A stretch of DNA of 47,038 bases from Azoarcus taiwanensis (GCF_012910885.1 NZ_WTVM01000011.1:1-47038); one strand, 5' to 3'; positions 17,640 to 27,936 are shown, counted from the stretch's first letter. Program-made: numbers and translations. Notes: generated by a model not told the origin, from the letters alone.

Positions 17640-17645
17640 TATAAT
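17640..17645 (+). promoter_or_regulatory. -10 box of the ahcY promoter
   Basis: A perfect TATAAT 25 bp after the antiporter stop and 10 bp before the first riboswitch helix, so the transcript would begin close to the aptamer. No good -35 match lies 16-18 bp upstream (TTTTCC at best). Confidence 0.55.
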
Positions 17646-17655
17646 TCAATTCTTT

Positions 17656-17797
17656 CCGAGGAGCGCTGCAAGGCGTCGAGCTGGAGTTCGTCTCCGCCCG
17701 CCCCCAGGCTCGGAAATCAGACAACAGGGGTCAGGACCTGACCCCACAAACGGCGCTCACCTGACCAACCCTGCCGGGTTTGGGACAACGGGTGAGC
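17656..17797 (+). promoter_or_regulatory. S-adenosylhomocysteine (SAH) riboswitch upstream of ahcY
   Basis: The aptamer shows the SAH riboswitch consensus. Helix P1 pairs CCGAG (17656-17660) with CTCGG (17709-17713); the conserved GAGCGCTGCA follows (17661-17670), with CCAGGCTCGG ending P1. The pseudoknot pairs GAGCGC (17661-17666) with GCGCTC (17753-17758). A variable hairpin GGGGTCAG-GAC-CTGACCCC fills 17727-17745. Downstream, GGTGAGC (17791-17797) can pair with GCTCACC (17755-17761), competing with the pseudoknot, so SAH binding would free this segment. SAH riboswitches are known as ON switches for ahcY. Confidence 0.9.
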
Positions 17798-17845
17798 ATG
17801 CTGCAAGACCCCTTCCCCGCCCGGCCACAAGCATTGGAGCATTCA

Positions 17846-19255
<1,410 letters not shown>

Positions 19256-19260
19256 GCAAA

Positions 19261-19300
19261 CCCGGTTTCGCGGGCACGCGTTCGTGCCCGCGAAACCGGG
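19261..19300 (+). repeat. Perfect 18-bp stem-loop after ahcY
   Basis: Arms 19261-19278 (CCCGGTTTCGCGGGCACG) and 19283-19300 are perfectly complementary around a CGTT tetraloop, starting 5 bp after the ahcY stop. No T-run follows, so it is not a standard intrinsic terminator. It may protect the ahcY mRNA end or reduce readthrough into the GNAT gene. Confidence 0.65.
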
Positions 19301-19326
19301 CGCCGGCGGAAAAGGAGACCGAACGC

Positions 19327-19986
19327 ATGAGCAATATCACGATTCGCCACACTCGCGAGGCAGACATCGCGGAGCTGGTCGCATTGCAGAAGAAATCCTA
19401 TCCGCCGGAGATGCCGCCCTGGTCACCGGTCAAGTTCGAACACCAGCTCGAGACCTTTCCGCTCGGCCAGATCATCGCTGAGCGCGAAGGGCGAATCGTC
19501 GGCTGCGCGAGCTCGCTCGTCGTGATGTGGGACGACTGGTGCGACCAGCATACCTGGAAGGAAATCACCGCCGCCGGCACCTTCCGCAACCATAACCCCG
19601 ATGGCAAGACACTCTACGGGGCCGAGGTCTTCGTGGACCCTGAGGTTCGCGGCGAGGGCCTCGGGCATGCGCTTTACGAGGGCCGGCGCAGGCTGTGCAG
19701 AGCGATGAATCTCAAGCGCATCATCGCCTGCGGGCGTCTGCCCGGTTATCACAAACATGCCGCCGAGATGAGCGCCGAAGACTACGCCAAGCGCGTGGTG
19801 TGGGGCGACTTTCGCGATCCGGTGCTCGGGTTCCAGTTGCACGAGGGTTTCCACTACTGCGGCGTGATCGAGGATTACCTGCCTGAAGACCGCGAATCCG
19901 GCGGCAACGCGTCACTCATCGTCTGGCTCAATCCGCGCTACGACGCGAGCCGGGCCACCTTGATTCCCGAGGAGGACATTCTATGA
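19327..19986 (+). CDS. GNAT-family N-acetyltransferase
   Basis: A 219-residue GNAT protein. The acetyl-CoA-binding region is recognisable as AEVFVDPEVRGEGLGHALYE (the R/QxxGxG/A loop being RGEGLG), preceded by strands around RIVGCASSLVVMW. It has an AAGGAG ribosome-binding site. Its stop overlaps the next gene, a nitrilase-fold hydrolase, by 4 bp (ATGA). In other bacteria I recall single proteins that fuse these two domains in the same order, which suggests that here the pair works as one enzyme system. The substrate is unknown. Confidence 0.8.
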   Translation: MSNITIRHTREADIAELVALQKKSYPPEMPPWSPVKFEHQLETFPLGQIIAEREGRIVGCASSLVVMWDDWCDQHTWKEITAAGTFRNHNPDGKTLYGAEVFVDPEVRGEGLGHALYEGRRRLCRAMNLKRIIACGRLPGYHKHAAEMSAEDYAKRVVWGDFRDPVLGFQLHEGFHYCGVIEDYLPEDRESGGNASLIVWLNPRYDASRATLIPEEDIL

Positions 19987-20855
19987 TCGTGAGAATTGCC
20001 GCCGTCCAGTATCTGCTGCGTCAGATCCACGACTGGTCAGGATTCGAGAATCAGGTCCGCTTCGTCATGCAGGCCGCAGGCGACTACCGGCCACACTTCG
20101 TCCTCCTGCCGGAGATCTTCACCACCCAGCTACTGTCGTTCATGGACACGCGGGAGCTACCGGCCGCAGTGCGCAACATGCACGACTACACCGCGCGCTA
20201 CGTCGAGCTGATGCGCGAGCTCGCACAGTACTGGCGAGTCTTCCTGATCGGTGGCAGCCACCCCACGCTACGCGACGGCCAGCTCTACAACACCGCGTAT
20301 CTGTTCACGCCCGAAGGCGAGGTACACGAACAGGACAAGATTCACCGCACCCGCTGGGAGCGAGAAATGTGGGACACCGCCGCGGGCGACCAGCTCCATC
20401 TGTTCGACACGCCCTACGGCAAGATCGCGATCCTGATCTGCTACGACATCGAGTTTCCCGAACTCTCGCGCATGGTGTGCGAGGCCGGTGCCGACATTCT
20501 CTTCGTACCGTCGTGCACCGACGACCGCCAGGGTTTTCTGCGGGTGCGCTACTGTTGCCATGCCCGCGCGATCGAGAATCAGGTCTACGTGGCAATGACC
20601 AGCACCGTCGGAAACCTGCCGGTCGAGGGGCTGGGAGTACATTACGGGCAGGCAAGCATCATCACACCGTCCGACTTTCCGTTCTCGCGCGACGGCATCG
20701 CCGCAGAAGGCACGCCCAACGTCGAGCAGATCGTCATTGCCGACGTCAATATCGACAACCTCACCCAGAACCGGGTCAACGGCACGACGATCCCGCTGTA
20801 CGACAAGCGACACGACGTGTACGACAACGAAGTGCAGGTCATTCCGATCAGATGA
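19983..20855 (+). CDS. Carbon-nitrogen hydrolase (nitrilase superfamily)
   Basis: A 290-residue nitrilase-superfamily hydrolase that would cleave a non-peptide C-N bond, usually an amide. The catalytic triad is visible as Glu44 (LLPEIFTT), Lys119 (QDKIHRTRW) and Cys153 (ILICYDIEFPEL). The specific substrate cannot be told. It overlaps the GNAT gene, and tlyA and metF follow, so it sits inside the methyl-cycle region downstream of ahcY. A role in repair or recycling of an amide metabolite is only an inference. Confidence 0.88.
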   Translation: MIVRIAAVQYLLRQIHDWSGFENQVRFVMQAAGDYRPHFVLLPEIFTTQLLSFMDTRELPAAVRNMHDYTARYVELMRELAQYWRVFLIGGSHPTLRDGQLYNTAYLFTPEGEVHEQDKIHRTRWEREMWDTAAGDQLHLFDTPYGKIAILICYDIEFPELSRMVCEAGADILFVPSCTDDRQGFLRVRYCCHARAIENQVYVAMTSTVGNLPVEGLGVHYGQASIITPSDFPFSRDGIAAEGTPNVEQIVIADVNIDNLTQNRVNGTTIPLYDKRHDVYDNEVQVIPIR

Positions 20856-20894
20856 AGCACGTCCCCCTCCCGGCATCGAGCGGTCGCCACTGAC

Positions 20895-21743
20895 ATGTCG
20901 ATGAACTCATTTCATGCGCGGGCGGGACGTCCGGCGCACAAACCGGCAAAAGCCGAGAAGGCCGCCGAGCGCCCGCACGGCATGCAACGGGCCGACGCCT
21001 TGCTGGTGGCAAAAGGCCTCGCACCTTCGCGGACCCGGGCACGCCAGCTCATTGATGACGGCAAGGTGCAAGCCGACGGCGAGCGCGTCACCAAGGCAGG
21101 GCATCTCCTCCCGGGCAGTACCATGTTTGTCGTCGAGGACGACGAGCAGAGTCGTTTCGTCTCGCGTGGGGCGCTCAAGCTAGAAGCCGCGCTCGATGCC
21201 AGCGAACTCGACGTGACCGGCATGACCTGCCTCGACGTCGGGCAAAGCACGGGCGGATTCTCCGACTGCCTGCTGCAACGCGGCGCAGCACGGGTGGTCG
21301 GCGTCGAGGTTGGGCACGGTCAACTCCACCCCAGACTGGCCGCCGACCCACGCTGCATCACTCTTGAGGGCATCAATGCTCGTCAACTGAGCGCGGACCT
21401 GCTTGCAGAGCATTTCCCCCCCGGGGGCTTCGATTTGATCGTCTGCGACGCGAGTTTCATTTCCCTGCGCCTGCTGATTCCGCGCTGGCCGGCACTGCTC
21501 GCCCACGGCGGCCAGATCCTCGCACTCGTCAAGCCACAGTTCGAGGTCGGCCCCGACAAGCTCGCCAAGGGCGGCGTGGTGCGAGACCCATCGCTTTTCG
21601 AATGGGTTGAAGACGTGACCCACAAGGCCGCACATGAGGCAGGGCTGGCGGTGCGCGGCTGGTTCGAATCCCCTCTCATCGGCGGCGGCGTCGGCAATAT
21701 CGACGGCAACCGCGAATTTCTCATCTGGATGCAAAAAGCATGA
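20895..21743 (+). CDS. tlyA: TlyA-family rRNA (cytidine-2'-O)-methyltransferase
   Basis: TlyA proteins 2'-O-methylate cytidines in 16S and/or 23S rRNA; some were first described as haemolysins. The 282-residue protein has an S4 RNA-binding domain (RADALLVAKGLAPSRTRARQ) and an FtsJ-like methyltransferase fold: SAM motif CLDVGQSTGGFSDCLLQRGA, then VCDASFISLRLLIP and LVKPQFEVG. An Ala/Lys-rich N-terminal extension of about 29 residues precedes the S4 domain; a shorter start at 20982 is possible. The metF start overlaps its stop (ATGA), and this is a SAM-consuming enzyme among methyl-cycle genes. Confidence 0.9.
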   Translation: MSMNSFHARAGRPAHKPAKAEKAAERPHGMQRADALLVAKGLAPSRTRARQLIDDGKVQADGERVTKAGHLLPGSTMFVVEDDEQSRFVSRGALKLEAALDASELDVTGMTCLDVGQSTGGFSDCLLQRGAARVVGVEVGHGQLHPRLAADPRCITLEGINARQLSADLLAEHFPPGGFDLIVCDASFISLRLLIPRWPALLAHGGQILALVKPQFEVGPDKLAKGGVVRDPSLFEWVEDVTHKAAHEAGLAVRGWFESPLIGGGVGNIDGNREFLIWMQKA

Positions 21744-22582
21744 CCCGACCCGAACTCTCGATCGAATTCTTTCCGCCTCAGACACCCGAGGGTGCCGAGA
21801 AATTGCGCAGTGTGCGCGAGCAACTGGCGACGCTTGAGCCCACCTTCTTCTCGGTAACCTATGGTGCCGGAGGGTCCACCCGGGAGCGCACGTTTGCCAC
21901 CGTCCGCGAGATCGCTTCCGCCGGACATGAGGCGGCGCCGCATCTGTCGTGCATTGGTTCGACACGCGACAATATCCGCGAGATTCTCGCAGAGTACGCA
22001 GAGGCGGGCATACGGCGAATCGTCGCGCTGCGAGGCGATTTGCCCTCTGGTGTCGGCGCCTCGGGGGAGTTCCGCTATGCCAACGAACTGGTGGAATTCA
22101 TCCGCTCGGAGACCGGCGACCGGTTCATCATCGAGGTGGCCGCCTATCCGGAGTGGCATCCACAGGCGCGCACGCCGCACGACGACCTGCTTGCCTTCAA
22201 GCGCAAGGTCGACGCCGGGGCGAACTCCTCGATCACCCAGTACTTCTACAACATCGACGCCTACCGCCACTTCGTGGACGAGGTTCGCGGCCTCGGTCTG
22301 GAGATCCCGGTCGTGCCGGGGATCATGCCGATCAGCAGCTTCGCCAAGCTCGCCCGGTTCTCCGATGCCTGCGGCGCCGAGATCCCGCGCTGGATGCGTC
22401 GCAAATTCGAGAGCTTCGGCGATGACAGCGACTCGATACGCGCCTTCGGTCTCGACGTGGTCACCGAGCTGTGCGCACGCCTGATCGACGACGGCGTGCC
22501 CGGCTTGCACTTCTACAGCATGAACCAGGCGGGCCCTACGATGGAAATCTGCAAGCGCCTTGGGCTTCAACCCGGTGCGTGA
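21740..22582 (+). CDS. metF: 5,10-methylenetetrahydrofolate reductase
   Basis: MetF reduces methylene-THF to 5-methyl-THF, the methyl donor for methionine synthesis. The 280-residue TIM barrel has the family features SIEFFPPQTPEGAEKLR (catalytic Glu), FFSVTYGAGGSTRERT, RRIVALRGDLP, SSITQYFYNIDAY and VVPGIMPIS. It overlaps tlyA by 4 bp. The cluster SAM synthesis, SAH hydrolysis, methyl-THF supply is therefore nearly complete here; methionine synthase itself is not in the window. Confidence 0.96.
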   Translation: MTRPELSIEFFPPQTPEGAEKLRSVREQLATLEPTFFSVTYGAGGSTRERTFATVREIASAGHEAAPHLSCIGSTRDNIREILAEYAEAGIRRIVALRGDLPSGVGASGEFRYANELVEFIRSETGDRFIIEVAAYPEWHPQARTPHDDLLAFKRKVDAGANSSITQYFYNIDAYRHFVDEVRGLGLEIPVVPGIMPISSFAKLARFSDACGAEIPRWMRRKFESFGDDSDSIRAFGLDVVTELCARLIDDGVPGLHFYSMNQAGPTMEICKRLGLQPGA

Positions 22583-22614
22583 GGTCGGTTGTTGCCGCAC
22601 AAATGCGACATAGT

Positions 22615-22642
22615 GCACTCATGCGCACAATGCAATGAGTGC
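22615..22642. repeat. Small inverted repeat between metF and DUF1631
   Basis: Arms GCACTCAT (22615-22622) and ATGAGTGC (22635-22642) with a 12-nt loop, in the only notably A+T-richer stretch of this 119-bp gap. A GATAAT at 22661-22666 could be a -10 box for the next gene, but no matching -35 is seen. The repeat could be an operator or a hairpin; evidence is thin. Confidence 0.35.
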
Positions 22643-22701
22643 GAATTCCGTGAAAAGCAGGATAATTGTCGCAAAAAACTACAATCGTCGCATTTGACAA
22701 A

Positions 22702-24612
22702 ATGGCTCCACACATCCCATCCGACGACGCACGCCGCCATCTCGATGAAGGTCGTCATGCCCTCCTCGAAATGCTCGAGCGTTTCGCACGTCAGCACGGC
22801 ATGAGCGACCCCGACGGACTCGCCTTCATGCGCACGGCCGCGGAACAGGCTCACGACGTCCGGGCCGGGTTACGGGGTGCGCGCGGATTCGAGCAGGCGC
22901 GGGATCTCACCTCGTCTCGAATCACCTTGGTGGACGACGCGGAACTTGAATTCGGGCTCGAACTCGAGCGGTTTACTCGCGACGTCAAGGAAGCAACCGA
23001 AGCAGGTCTCGCTCATCTGCACCTGCGCTACCTGAGTTTACTCAGCGCCGACGCCGAAGCGTTCAACGAGACACCGGTGGGACCGGAAACAGTCTGCAGC
23101 GCCCTGAGCGCGCTCGTTGATTCACAGGTGCTTGCACCTGACGAACGCAGTCAATTGCTGGAGGCCTGGCGCCAGGATCTGATCTCGGAGTTGAAGGCCT
23201 TTTACACAGCGCTCGACAAACAGTTCGACGCAGCTGGCATCAGGCCGAAGGCGCTCAAGATCATCACGAAGCCTGGCACCGCACCAGTTACCACCACGCT
23301 CAACTCAAGCGCCAACAACAATCTGGACTCTCTTCGCAATGCCCTCGCCGGCCAGCAAGCAGGGCCGCAAGGCACACCGACTTCGGCCATGCCGCCAGGT
23401 GTCGACGCCGGCTGGGTTCTCGCGCAACTACGCGACTGGGTGTTGTCGCATGCGCGCGAGCAACGCGAGAATCCACTGGCGCTGCTGTCCAGCGATACGT
23501 TCAGATTGCTCGCCCCGGACACCGCTACCAGTGTCGAAATGATCGAACGTATCTTCGAGCGCCTCGCGGCGGATGCCTCGCTGCCCGAAGCGGTGCGCAG
23601 CATCCTGCAGCGTTTGCGCGTGCCGCTGATCGACCGCGCCCTCGAAGGCGAGGATCTGTTCTGCGGACCAGGTCAGTCGGTACAGAAGCTTATCGACGGC
23701 GTGGGTGCCATCGCGGATACCGTGCCAATGGACGCCGATGCCTCACACCCTGCGATCCGCACGCTGGAAGGCATCTTCGCGGAGCTGCTTGCGAGCGGAT
23801 CGCTCCACCACGCCTCGCTTGTCCGCGCGGCCGGAGCGGTCGGCGCCTTTCTCGACCGCCGCAACGCGGCGGCACATTCGCGACTGGATGACGCCGAGCC
23901 GCTCGCGACCAAGGCCGAGCGGCGCGAAGCGGCACGACTTCTCGCATCGAGAGCGCTACACGTTCTGCTCGGCGACGTGAAGTCGTCCAATGCGATGGCG
24001 TTTCTGAGCCGCCATTGGATACATGTACTGGTCAATACACTGTATCGAAAAGGGGACAAACACCCGGATTGGCGGACCAACCTCGGCATTGCCAATGAAA
24101 TCAGCCTGCTCGGCGACAAGCCCGCTGCGCAAGATCTGACAACGCGAGTCGAATCTGCGCTGCGCAGCGCCGGACTCGACGAAACTTCGGTGCAGTCGGC
24201 AATGGACTGCCTGACAAGCGCGCTTTCACCGTCAGAGTCCGCTGCATCGCCAATCGAAGCCGCGAAAGCCGAATTGTCGGTCTCAGTCGCGAGAGACAAC
24301 GACGCATTGCTGATGGTGCATCATCGCGGTCTCGCCGATACGAGTACGCGCACCGACTCCGATACCATGCCGACCGTCGGCACTTGGGTGGATCTGAAGC
24401 TCCCCTCCGGCACGGCGATAACGGGTCGCGTGCAGTGGGTCGGCAGCTTGCGCAACGCCGGGCTGATCTGCGAACCGGACCAAGGGCGCTGCGCCATCGT
24501 CACTCGTCGTGCCATCGACACCCTTGAGAGCCAGCGCGACTATCGGATACGAGGCGGTACGACGCTGCTCGAACGCGCGACCAAGGCGGCGCTCGAGCAG
24601 CTCGGACGCTGA
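22702..24612 (+). CDS. DUF1631-family protein
   Basis: A 636-residue, mostly helical cytosolic protein. The C-terminal part (WVDLKLPSGTAITGRVQWVG, then NAGLICEPDQGRCAIVTRRA) is characteristic of DUF1631, whose members are around 600-750 residues and lack an established function. That C-terminal segment looks like a small beta barrel similar in pattern to PilZ domains, but I cannot confirm c-di-GMP binding residues. I prefer the ATG at 22702 over a TTG at 22666. It stands alone and converges with the HerA-like gene. Confidence 0.8.
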   Translation: MAPHIPSDDARRHLDEGRHALLEMLERFARQHGMSDPDGLAFMRTAAEQAHDVRAGLRGARGFEQARDLTSSRITLVDDAELEFGLELERFTRDVKEATEAGLAHLHLRYLSLLSADAEAFNETPVGPETVCSALSALVDSQVLAPDERSQLLEAWRQDLISELKAFYTALDKQFDAAGIRPKALKIITKPGTAPVTTTLNSSANNNLDSLRNALAGQQAGPQGTPTSAMPPGVDAGWVLAQLRDWVLSHAREQRENPLALLSSDTFRLLAPDTATSVEMIERIFERLAADASLPEAVRSILQRLRVPLIDRALEGEDLFCGPGQSVQKLIDGVGAIADTVPMDADASHPAIRTLEGIFAELLASGSLHHASLVRAAGAVGAFLDRRNAAAHSRLDDAEPLATKAERREAARLLASRALHVLLGDVKSSNAMAFLSRHWIHVLVNTLYRKGDKHPDWRTNLGIANEISLLGDKPAAQDLTTRVESALRSAGLDETSVQSAMDCLTSALSPSESAASPIEAAKAELSVSVARDNDALLMVHHRGLADTSTRTDSDTMPTVGTWVDLKLPSGTAITGRVQWVGSLRNAGLICEPDQGRCAIVTRRAIDTLESQRDYRIRGGTTLLERATKAALEQLGR

Positions 24613-24641
24613 AGCGACTCAGCGCCTCGAAGAATCCAGTT

Positions 24642-26291
24642 CTATTCTGCCCCTCGTCTCTTGAAGGGCAAGTGGCACGTGCTTGTCACGCCTTGCCAAT
24701 TCCGCCCATGACGACGCGCATCTGCACACGCGGCCGTGGCGGTGTGCGAAATGCGGACTAACGCTTGCCGCCGCCTCCAAGCAGGGACCCCAGGAGTCCC
24801 CGGGCAATCTGCCGCCCGATGGTGCTGCCGATCGTGCGCGTGACCGTTTTTGCCGCCACGGCGGCCACCGCGCGGTCCGGTCGACCCGAACAACATGGCC
24901 TGAACCGCGCCGCCGCTTCTGGCAGGTGCAGAAGCAGCCGCCTTTCTCGCTTCGGCTTCCGCTTTCGCCTGCTCCGCGGCCGCCTGCTGCTCGGCGGCAC
25001 GCGCCGCTGCTGCCTCGGCTTGCGCTCGCAGCATTTCGTAGGCGGATTCGCGATCGATCTCCTGCTCGTAGTGACCGTAGATCAGTGACCCCTTGATCGC
25101 ACTCGTGCGCTCCTGGTCATTCATGGGGCCCATGCGCGATCCGGGTGCAATGATGTTGGCGCGCTGGACGACTTCAGGCCGCCCCTTCTCGTCGAGGAAG
25201 GACACCAGCGCCTCGCCAACGCCCAGTTCGGTAATCACCTGGGCCGCGTTGAACTCGGGGTTGGCACGCATGGTATCTGCGGCACTGCGAACCGCACGCT
25301 GGTCGCGCGGCGTGAAAGCCCGCAATGCGTGCTGAACCCGGTTGCCGAGTTGCCCCAGAACGGACTCCGGCACGTCGAGCGGGCTCTGGGTGACGAAATA
25401 GACGCCGACACCCTTGGATCGGATCAGGCGGACCACACGTTCGATCTTGTCGACCAGCGCCTTCGGTGCATCCTTGAACAGCAGGTGCGCCTCATCGAAG
25501 AAGAACACCAGCTTGGGCTTCTCCGGGTCGCCGATCTCGGGCAGCTGCTCGAACAGCTCTGCCAGCATCCACAGCAGGAAGGTCGAGTACAGCTGTGGTG
25601 AGTTGTAGAGTCTTTCGGCCGCGAGCAGATTGATCACCCCACGCCCGCTCGAATCGGTCTGGATCAGGTCGGCGAGGTCAAGCTGAGGCTCGCCGAAGAA
25701 CAGGTCGCCGCCCTGCTGCTCGAGCACCAGCAGTCCGCGCTGGATGGCACCGACGGATGCAGCCGAAACGTTGCCATATTCGGTCGTATAGCTGCGCGCG
25801 TTCTCGCCGACATGTTGCACCATCGCCCGCAGGTCCTTGAGATCGAGCAACAGCAACCCGTTGTCGTCGGCGATCTTGAACACCAGCTGCATTACGCCGG
25901 CTTGGGTATCGTTGAGGTTGAGCAGGCGGCCGAGCAACATCGGCCCCATGTCCGACACTGTGGCGCGCACCGGGTGACCGCGCTCGCCGAATACGTCCCA
26001 GAACACCACGGTGTTCGCCACCGGCTCGAATTCATTGACTCCGATCGCGGCGAGTCGCTGCATGAGGCGCTCGGACGCGGTGCCCTCCGCGCCGACACCC
26101 GACAGATCGCCCTTGACGTCCGCAACGAACACAGGCACGCCGATCGCGGCGAAGGATTCGGCCATCTTCTGCAAGGTCACGGTCTTGCCCGTGCCTGTCG
26201 CGCCCGTGATGAGGCCGTGACGGTTCGCCAGGCGGGGCAGCAAGTGGCATTCGCTGTCCGTGGTGCGGGCAATCAGCATCTGCTCGGTCAT
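24642..26291 (-). CDS. HerA/DUF853-type ATPase, C-terminus frameshifted
   Basis: A FtsK/HerA-superfamily P-loop ATPase of the DUF853 group. Walker A is GATGTGKT near residue 31 ([19 protein letters not shown]) and Walker B is [12 protein letters not shown]; a Gln/Arg-rich [14 protein letters not shown] coiled region follows. Family members end with a conserved motif like [19 protein letters not shown]. Here that motif lies in the +1 frame and stops at 24758, while the open frame runs on to 24642 with unrelated, Arg/His-rich residues. Removing one base from the T5 run at 24847-24851 (A5 on this strand) joins the two and gives about 510 residues. So this is a sequencing error, a real mutation or a slippery tract. 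GGAG lies 6 nt before the ATG. Confidence 0.85.
   Translation of the reverse strand: MTEQMLIARTTDSECHLLPRLANRHGLITGATGTGKTVTLQKMAESFAAIGVPVFVADVKGDLSGVGAEGTASERLMQRLAAIGVNEFEPVANTVVFWDVFGERGHPVRATVSDMGPMLLGRLLNLNDTQAGVMQLVFKIADDNGLLLLDLKDLRAMVQHVGENARSYTTEYGNVSAASVGAIQRGLLVLEQQGGDLFFGEPQLDLADLIQTDSSGRGVINLLAAERLYNSPQLYSTFLLWMLAELFEQLPEIGDPEKPKLVFFFDEAHLLFKDAPKALVDKIERVVRLIRSKGVGVYFVTQSPLDVPESVLGQLGNRVQHALRAFTPRDQRAVRSAADTMRANPEFNAAQVITELGVGEALVSFLDEKGRPEVVQRANIIAPGSRMGPMNDQERTSAIKGSLIYGHYEQEIDRESAYEMLRAQAEAAAARAAEQQAAAEQAKAEAEARKAAASAPARSGGAVQAMLFGSTGPRGGRRGGKNGHAHDRQHHRAADCPGTPGVPAWRRRQALVRISHTATAACADARRHGRNWQGVTSTCHLPFKRRGAE
24758..24851 (-). pseudogene. Out-of-frame conserved C-terminus of the DUF853 ATPase
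   Basis: Read one base out of phase with the upstream gene, this stretch encodes [14 protein letters not shown], then [16 protein letters not shown] and a TAG stop, the ending expected for DUF853 proteins. The phase change is most simply placed at the five-base homopolymer 24847-24851. It is listed separately so that the true gene end is not missed. Confidence 0.7.
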
Positions 26292-26357
26292 GTCGGCTCC
26301 AGCTCAAGCGGTATCAGGTTTGAACTTAGAGAGTCTAGCAAGCGCGGAGATGGATTT

Positions 26358-27011
26358 TCAGCGCGGAAACCTGAATTCACACTCGGCCACACATTCGCGA
26401 TAGGCGGGCATGCACGGCTCGCATTCGCCGCCGCCACAAACACGGCGCTGGCAGGCGAACAAGGTGTCGCCACAACGCCGGGTGCAGGTATTCCAGTCAT
26501 TCTGGCTCGCCGCCGGATGCAGCAATGAAGGTCGCGCCGCGCTTTCACGATAGCAGGCCTGCAGGTCGAAACCCCGCGGCGGTTCCGGAACCAGCATCCA
26601 TTCGTCAAGCGAGAACGACAGTTGGTCTTGCACCGTCTCGATATCGCTCTGGCTCAGGTGACCAGCGCGAAGCAAGGTCGTCACTGCCCAGCAGTCCGCC
26701 CTGCGTGCATCTGCGAGCATGCGAGGAGCTTCCGGCGCCATGCCGAGGTTCAGGCGGGCGCACTCATATGCGAAAAGAAACATGCGCGTTTGCGCGCCCA
26801 AGCGGGGGAGAACTGCCGGGTTGTAACGAATCACCGCCCTGCCGTCTTCGAGTCTGCTATCGAAGGTGACATCAAGTGTCTCGTCGAGTATGGAGCGCAC
26901 TTGTTGTCCGCGCGAATCCACGCACCCATCGAAGGTCATGACCCCTTGGGCTGAGGTTGCGCCCGCCTGCAACGCGAGGAACAGAACAAGAACGTGCAAG
27001 AGGCGATTCAT
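26358..27011 (-). CDS. Secreted cysteine-rich hypothetical protein
   Basis: A 217-residue protein with a clear Sec signal peptide (MNRLLHVLVLFLALQAGATSAQG, cleavage near AxA-Q at 20-22), so it is exported to the periplasm or beyond. The C-terminal third is cysteine rich: NTCTRRCGDTLFACQRRVCG, then GECEPCMPAYRECVAECEF, likely held by several disulphides. I do not recognise a family. GGGAG lies 6 nt before the ATG at 27011, which excludes a longer start at 27050. It is monocistronic, diverging from yebC. Confidence 0.7.
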   Translation of the reverse strand: MNRLLHVLVLFLALQAGATSAQGVMTFDGCVDSRGQQVRSILDETLDVTFDSRLEDGRAVIRYNPAVLPRLGAQTRMFLFAYECARLNLGMAPEAPRMLADARRADCWAVTTLLRAGHLSQSDIETVQDQLSFSLDEWMLVPEPPRGFDLQACYRESAARPSLLHPAASQNDWNTCTRRCGDTLFACQRRVCGGGECEPCMPAYRECVAECEFRFPR

Positions 27012-27164
27012 GAGTACTCCCGGAGGTAGAAGAAAACAGTCAAACGTCATTGATACTACAAACCATCGTGGATGGATAGCTTTCCGTGATCAGGCCAATT
27101 GCATACACAAGCACGCTGGGCCCTGTCACGCTGCCAACCGGAGACGCGGCCCGCCTCGCAACTG

Positions 27165-27170
27165 TATAAT
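27165..27170 (+). promoter_or_regulatory. -10 box upstream of yebC
   Basis: A perfect TATAAT 39 bp before the yebC start codon. The best-spaced upstream hexamers do not resemble a -35 box, so the promoter call rests on the -10 element and its position. Confidence 0.45.
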
Positions 27171-27209
27171 CGTGACTTTATTCTCCAGGGCGAGAATCAG
27201 AGGACTCTT

Positions 27210-27935
27210 ATGGCAGGTCATTCCAAGTGGGCCAACATCCAGCATCGCAAGGGACGGCAGGATGCCAAGCGCGGCAAAGTGTTCACGAAGCTGATCAAGG
27301 AGATCACGGTCGCCGCGCGCATGGGCGGTGGCGACCCCAACTTCAACCCGCGCCTGCGCCTTGCAGTCGATAACGCCAAGGGTGAAAACATGCCCGGCGA
27401 GAACATCGAGCGTGCGATCAAGCGCGGCACGGGCGAACTCGAAGGCGTCAACTACGAGGAAGCGCGCTACGAGGGCTACGGCATCGGCGGTGCCGCAGTC
27501 ATGGTCGACTGCCTCACCGACAACAAGACCCGCACCGTCGCCGACGTGCGCCACGCGTTCTCGAAGCACGGTGGCAACATGGGCACCGATGGCTGCGTCG
27601 CTTTCCAGTTCTCCCACTGCGGCCAACTGATGTTCGCGCCCGGCGTCGATGAGGACGCGCTGATGGAGGCTGCACTCGAGGCAGGCGCCGAAGACGTCGT
27701 CACCAACGACGACGGCTCCATCGAGGTCATCACCGCTCCGAACGACTACTCCACGGTCAAGGAGGCGCTGGAGAAGGCTGGCTTCACCGCGGAATTCGGC
27801 GAGGTCACGATGAAACCGCAGAACGAAACCGAGCTCGCTGGTGACGATGCGGCAAAGATGCAGAAGCTGCTCGACGCCCTCGAAAACCTCGACGACGTGC
27901 AGCAGGTCTATACTTCGGCGGTGTTCGGGGACTGA
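27210..27935 (+). CDS. yebC: YebC/PmpR-family transcription or translation factor
   Basis: A 241-residue YebC-family protein; members have been described as DNA-binding regulators and, more recently, as factors easing translation of proline-rich stretches. The N-terminus [20 protein letters not shown] is diagnostic, and [20 protein letters not shown] and GCVAFQF belong to the second domain. The ATG at 27210 follows AGAGGA. In many bacteria yebC is followed directly by ruvC; here a 274-bp repeat element and an EamA transporter gene lie between them. Confidence 0.95.
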   Translation: MAGHSKWANIQHRKGRQDAKRGKVFTKLIKEITVAARMGGGDPNFNPRLRLAVDNAKGENMPGENIERAIKRGTGELEGVNYEEARYEGYGIGGAAVMVDCLTDNKTRTVADVRHAFSKHGGNMGTDGCVAFQFSHCGQLMFAPGVDEDALMEAALEAGAEDVVTNDDGSIEVITAPNDYSTVKEALEKAGFTAEFGEVTMKPQNETELAGDDAAKMQKLLDALENLDDVQQVYTSAVFGD

Positions 27936-27936
27936 C

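Noticed and set aside
24613-24641. Terminator between the convergent DUF1631 and HerA-like genes
   Set aside because: No stem with a T-run was found in the short gap.
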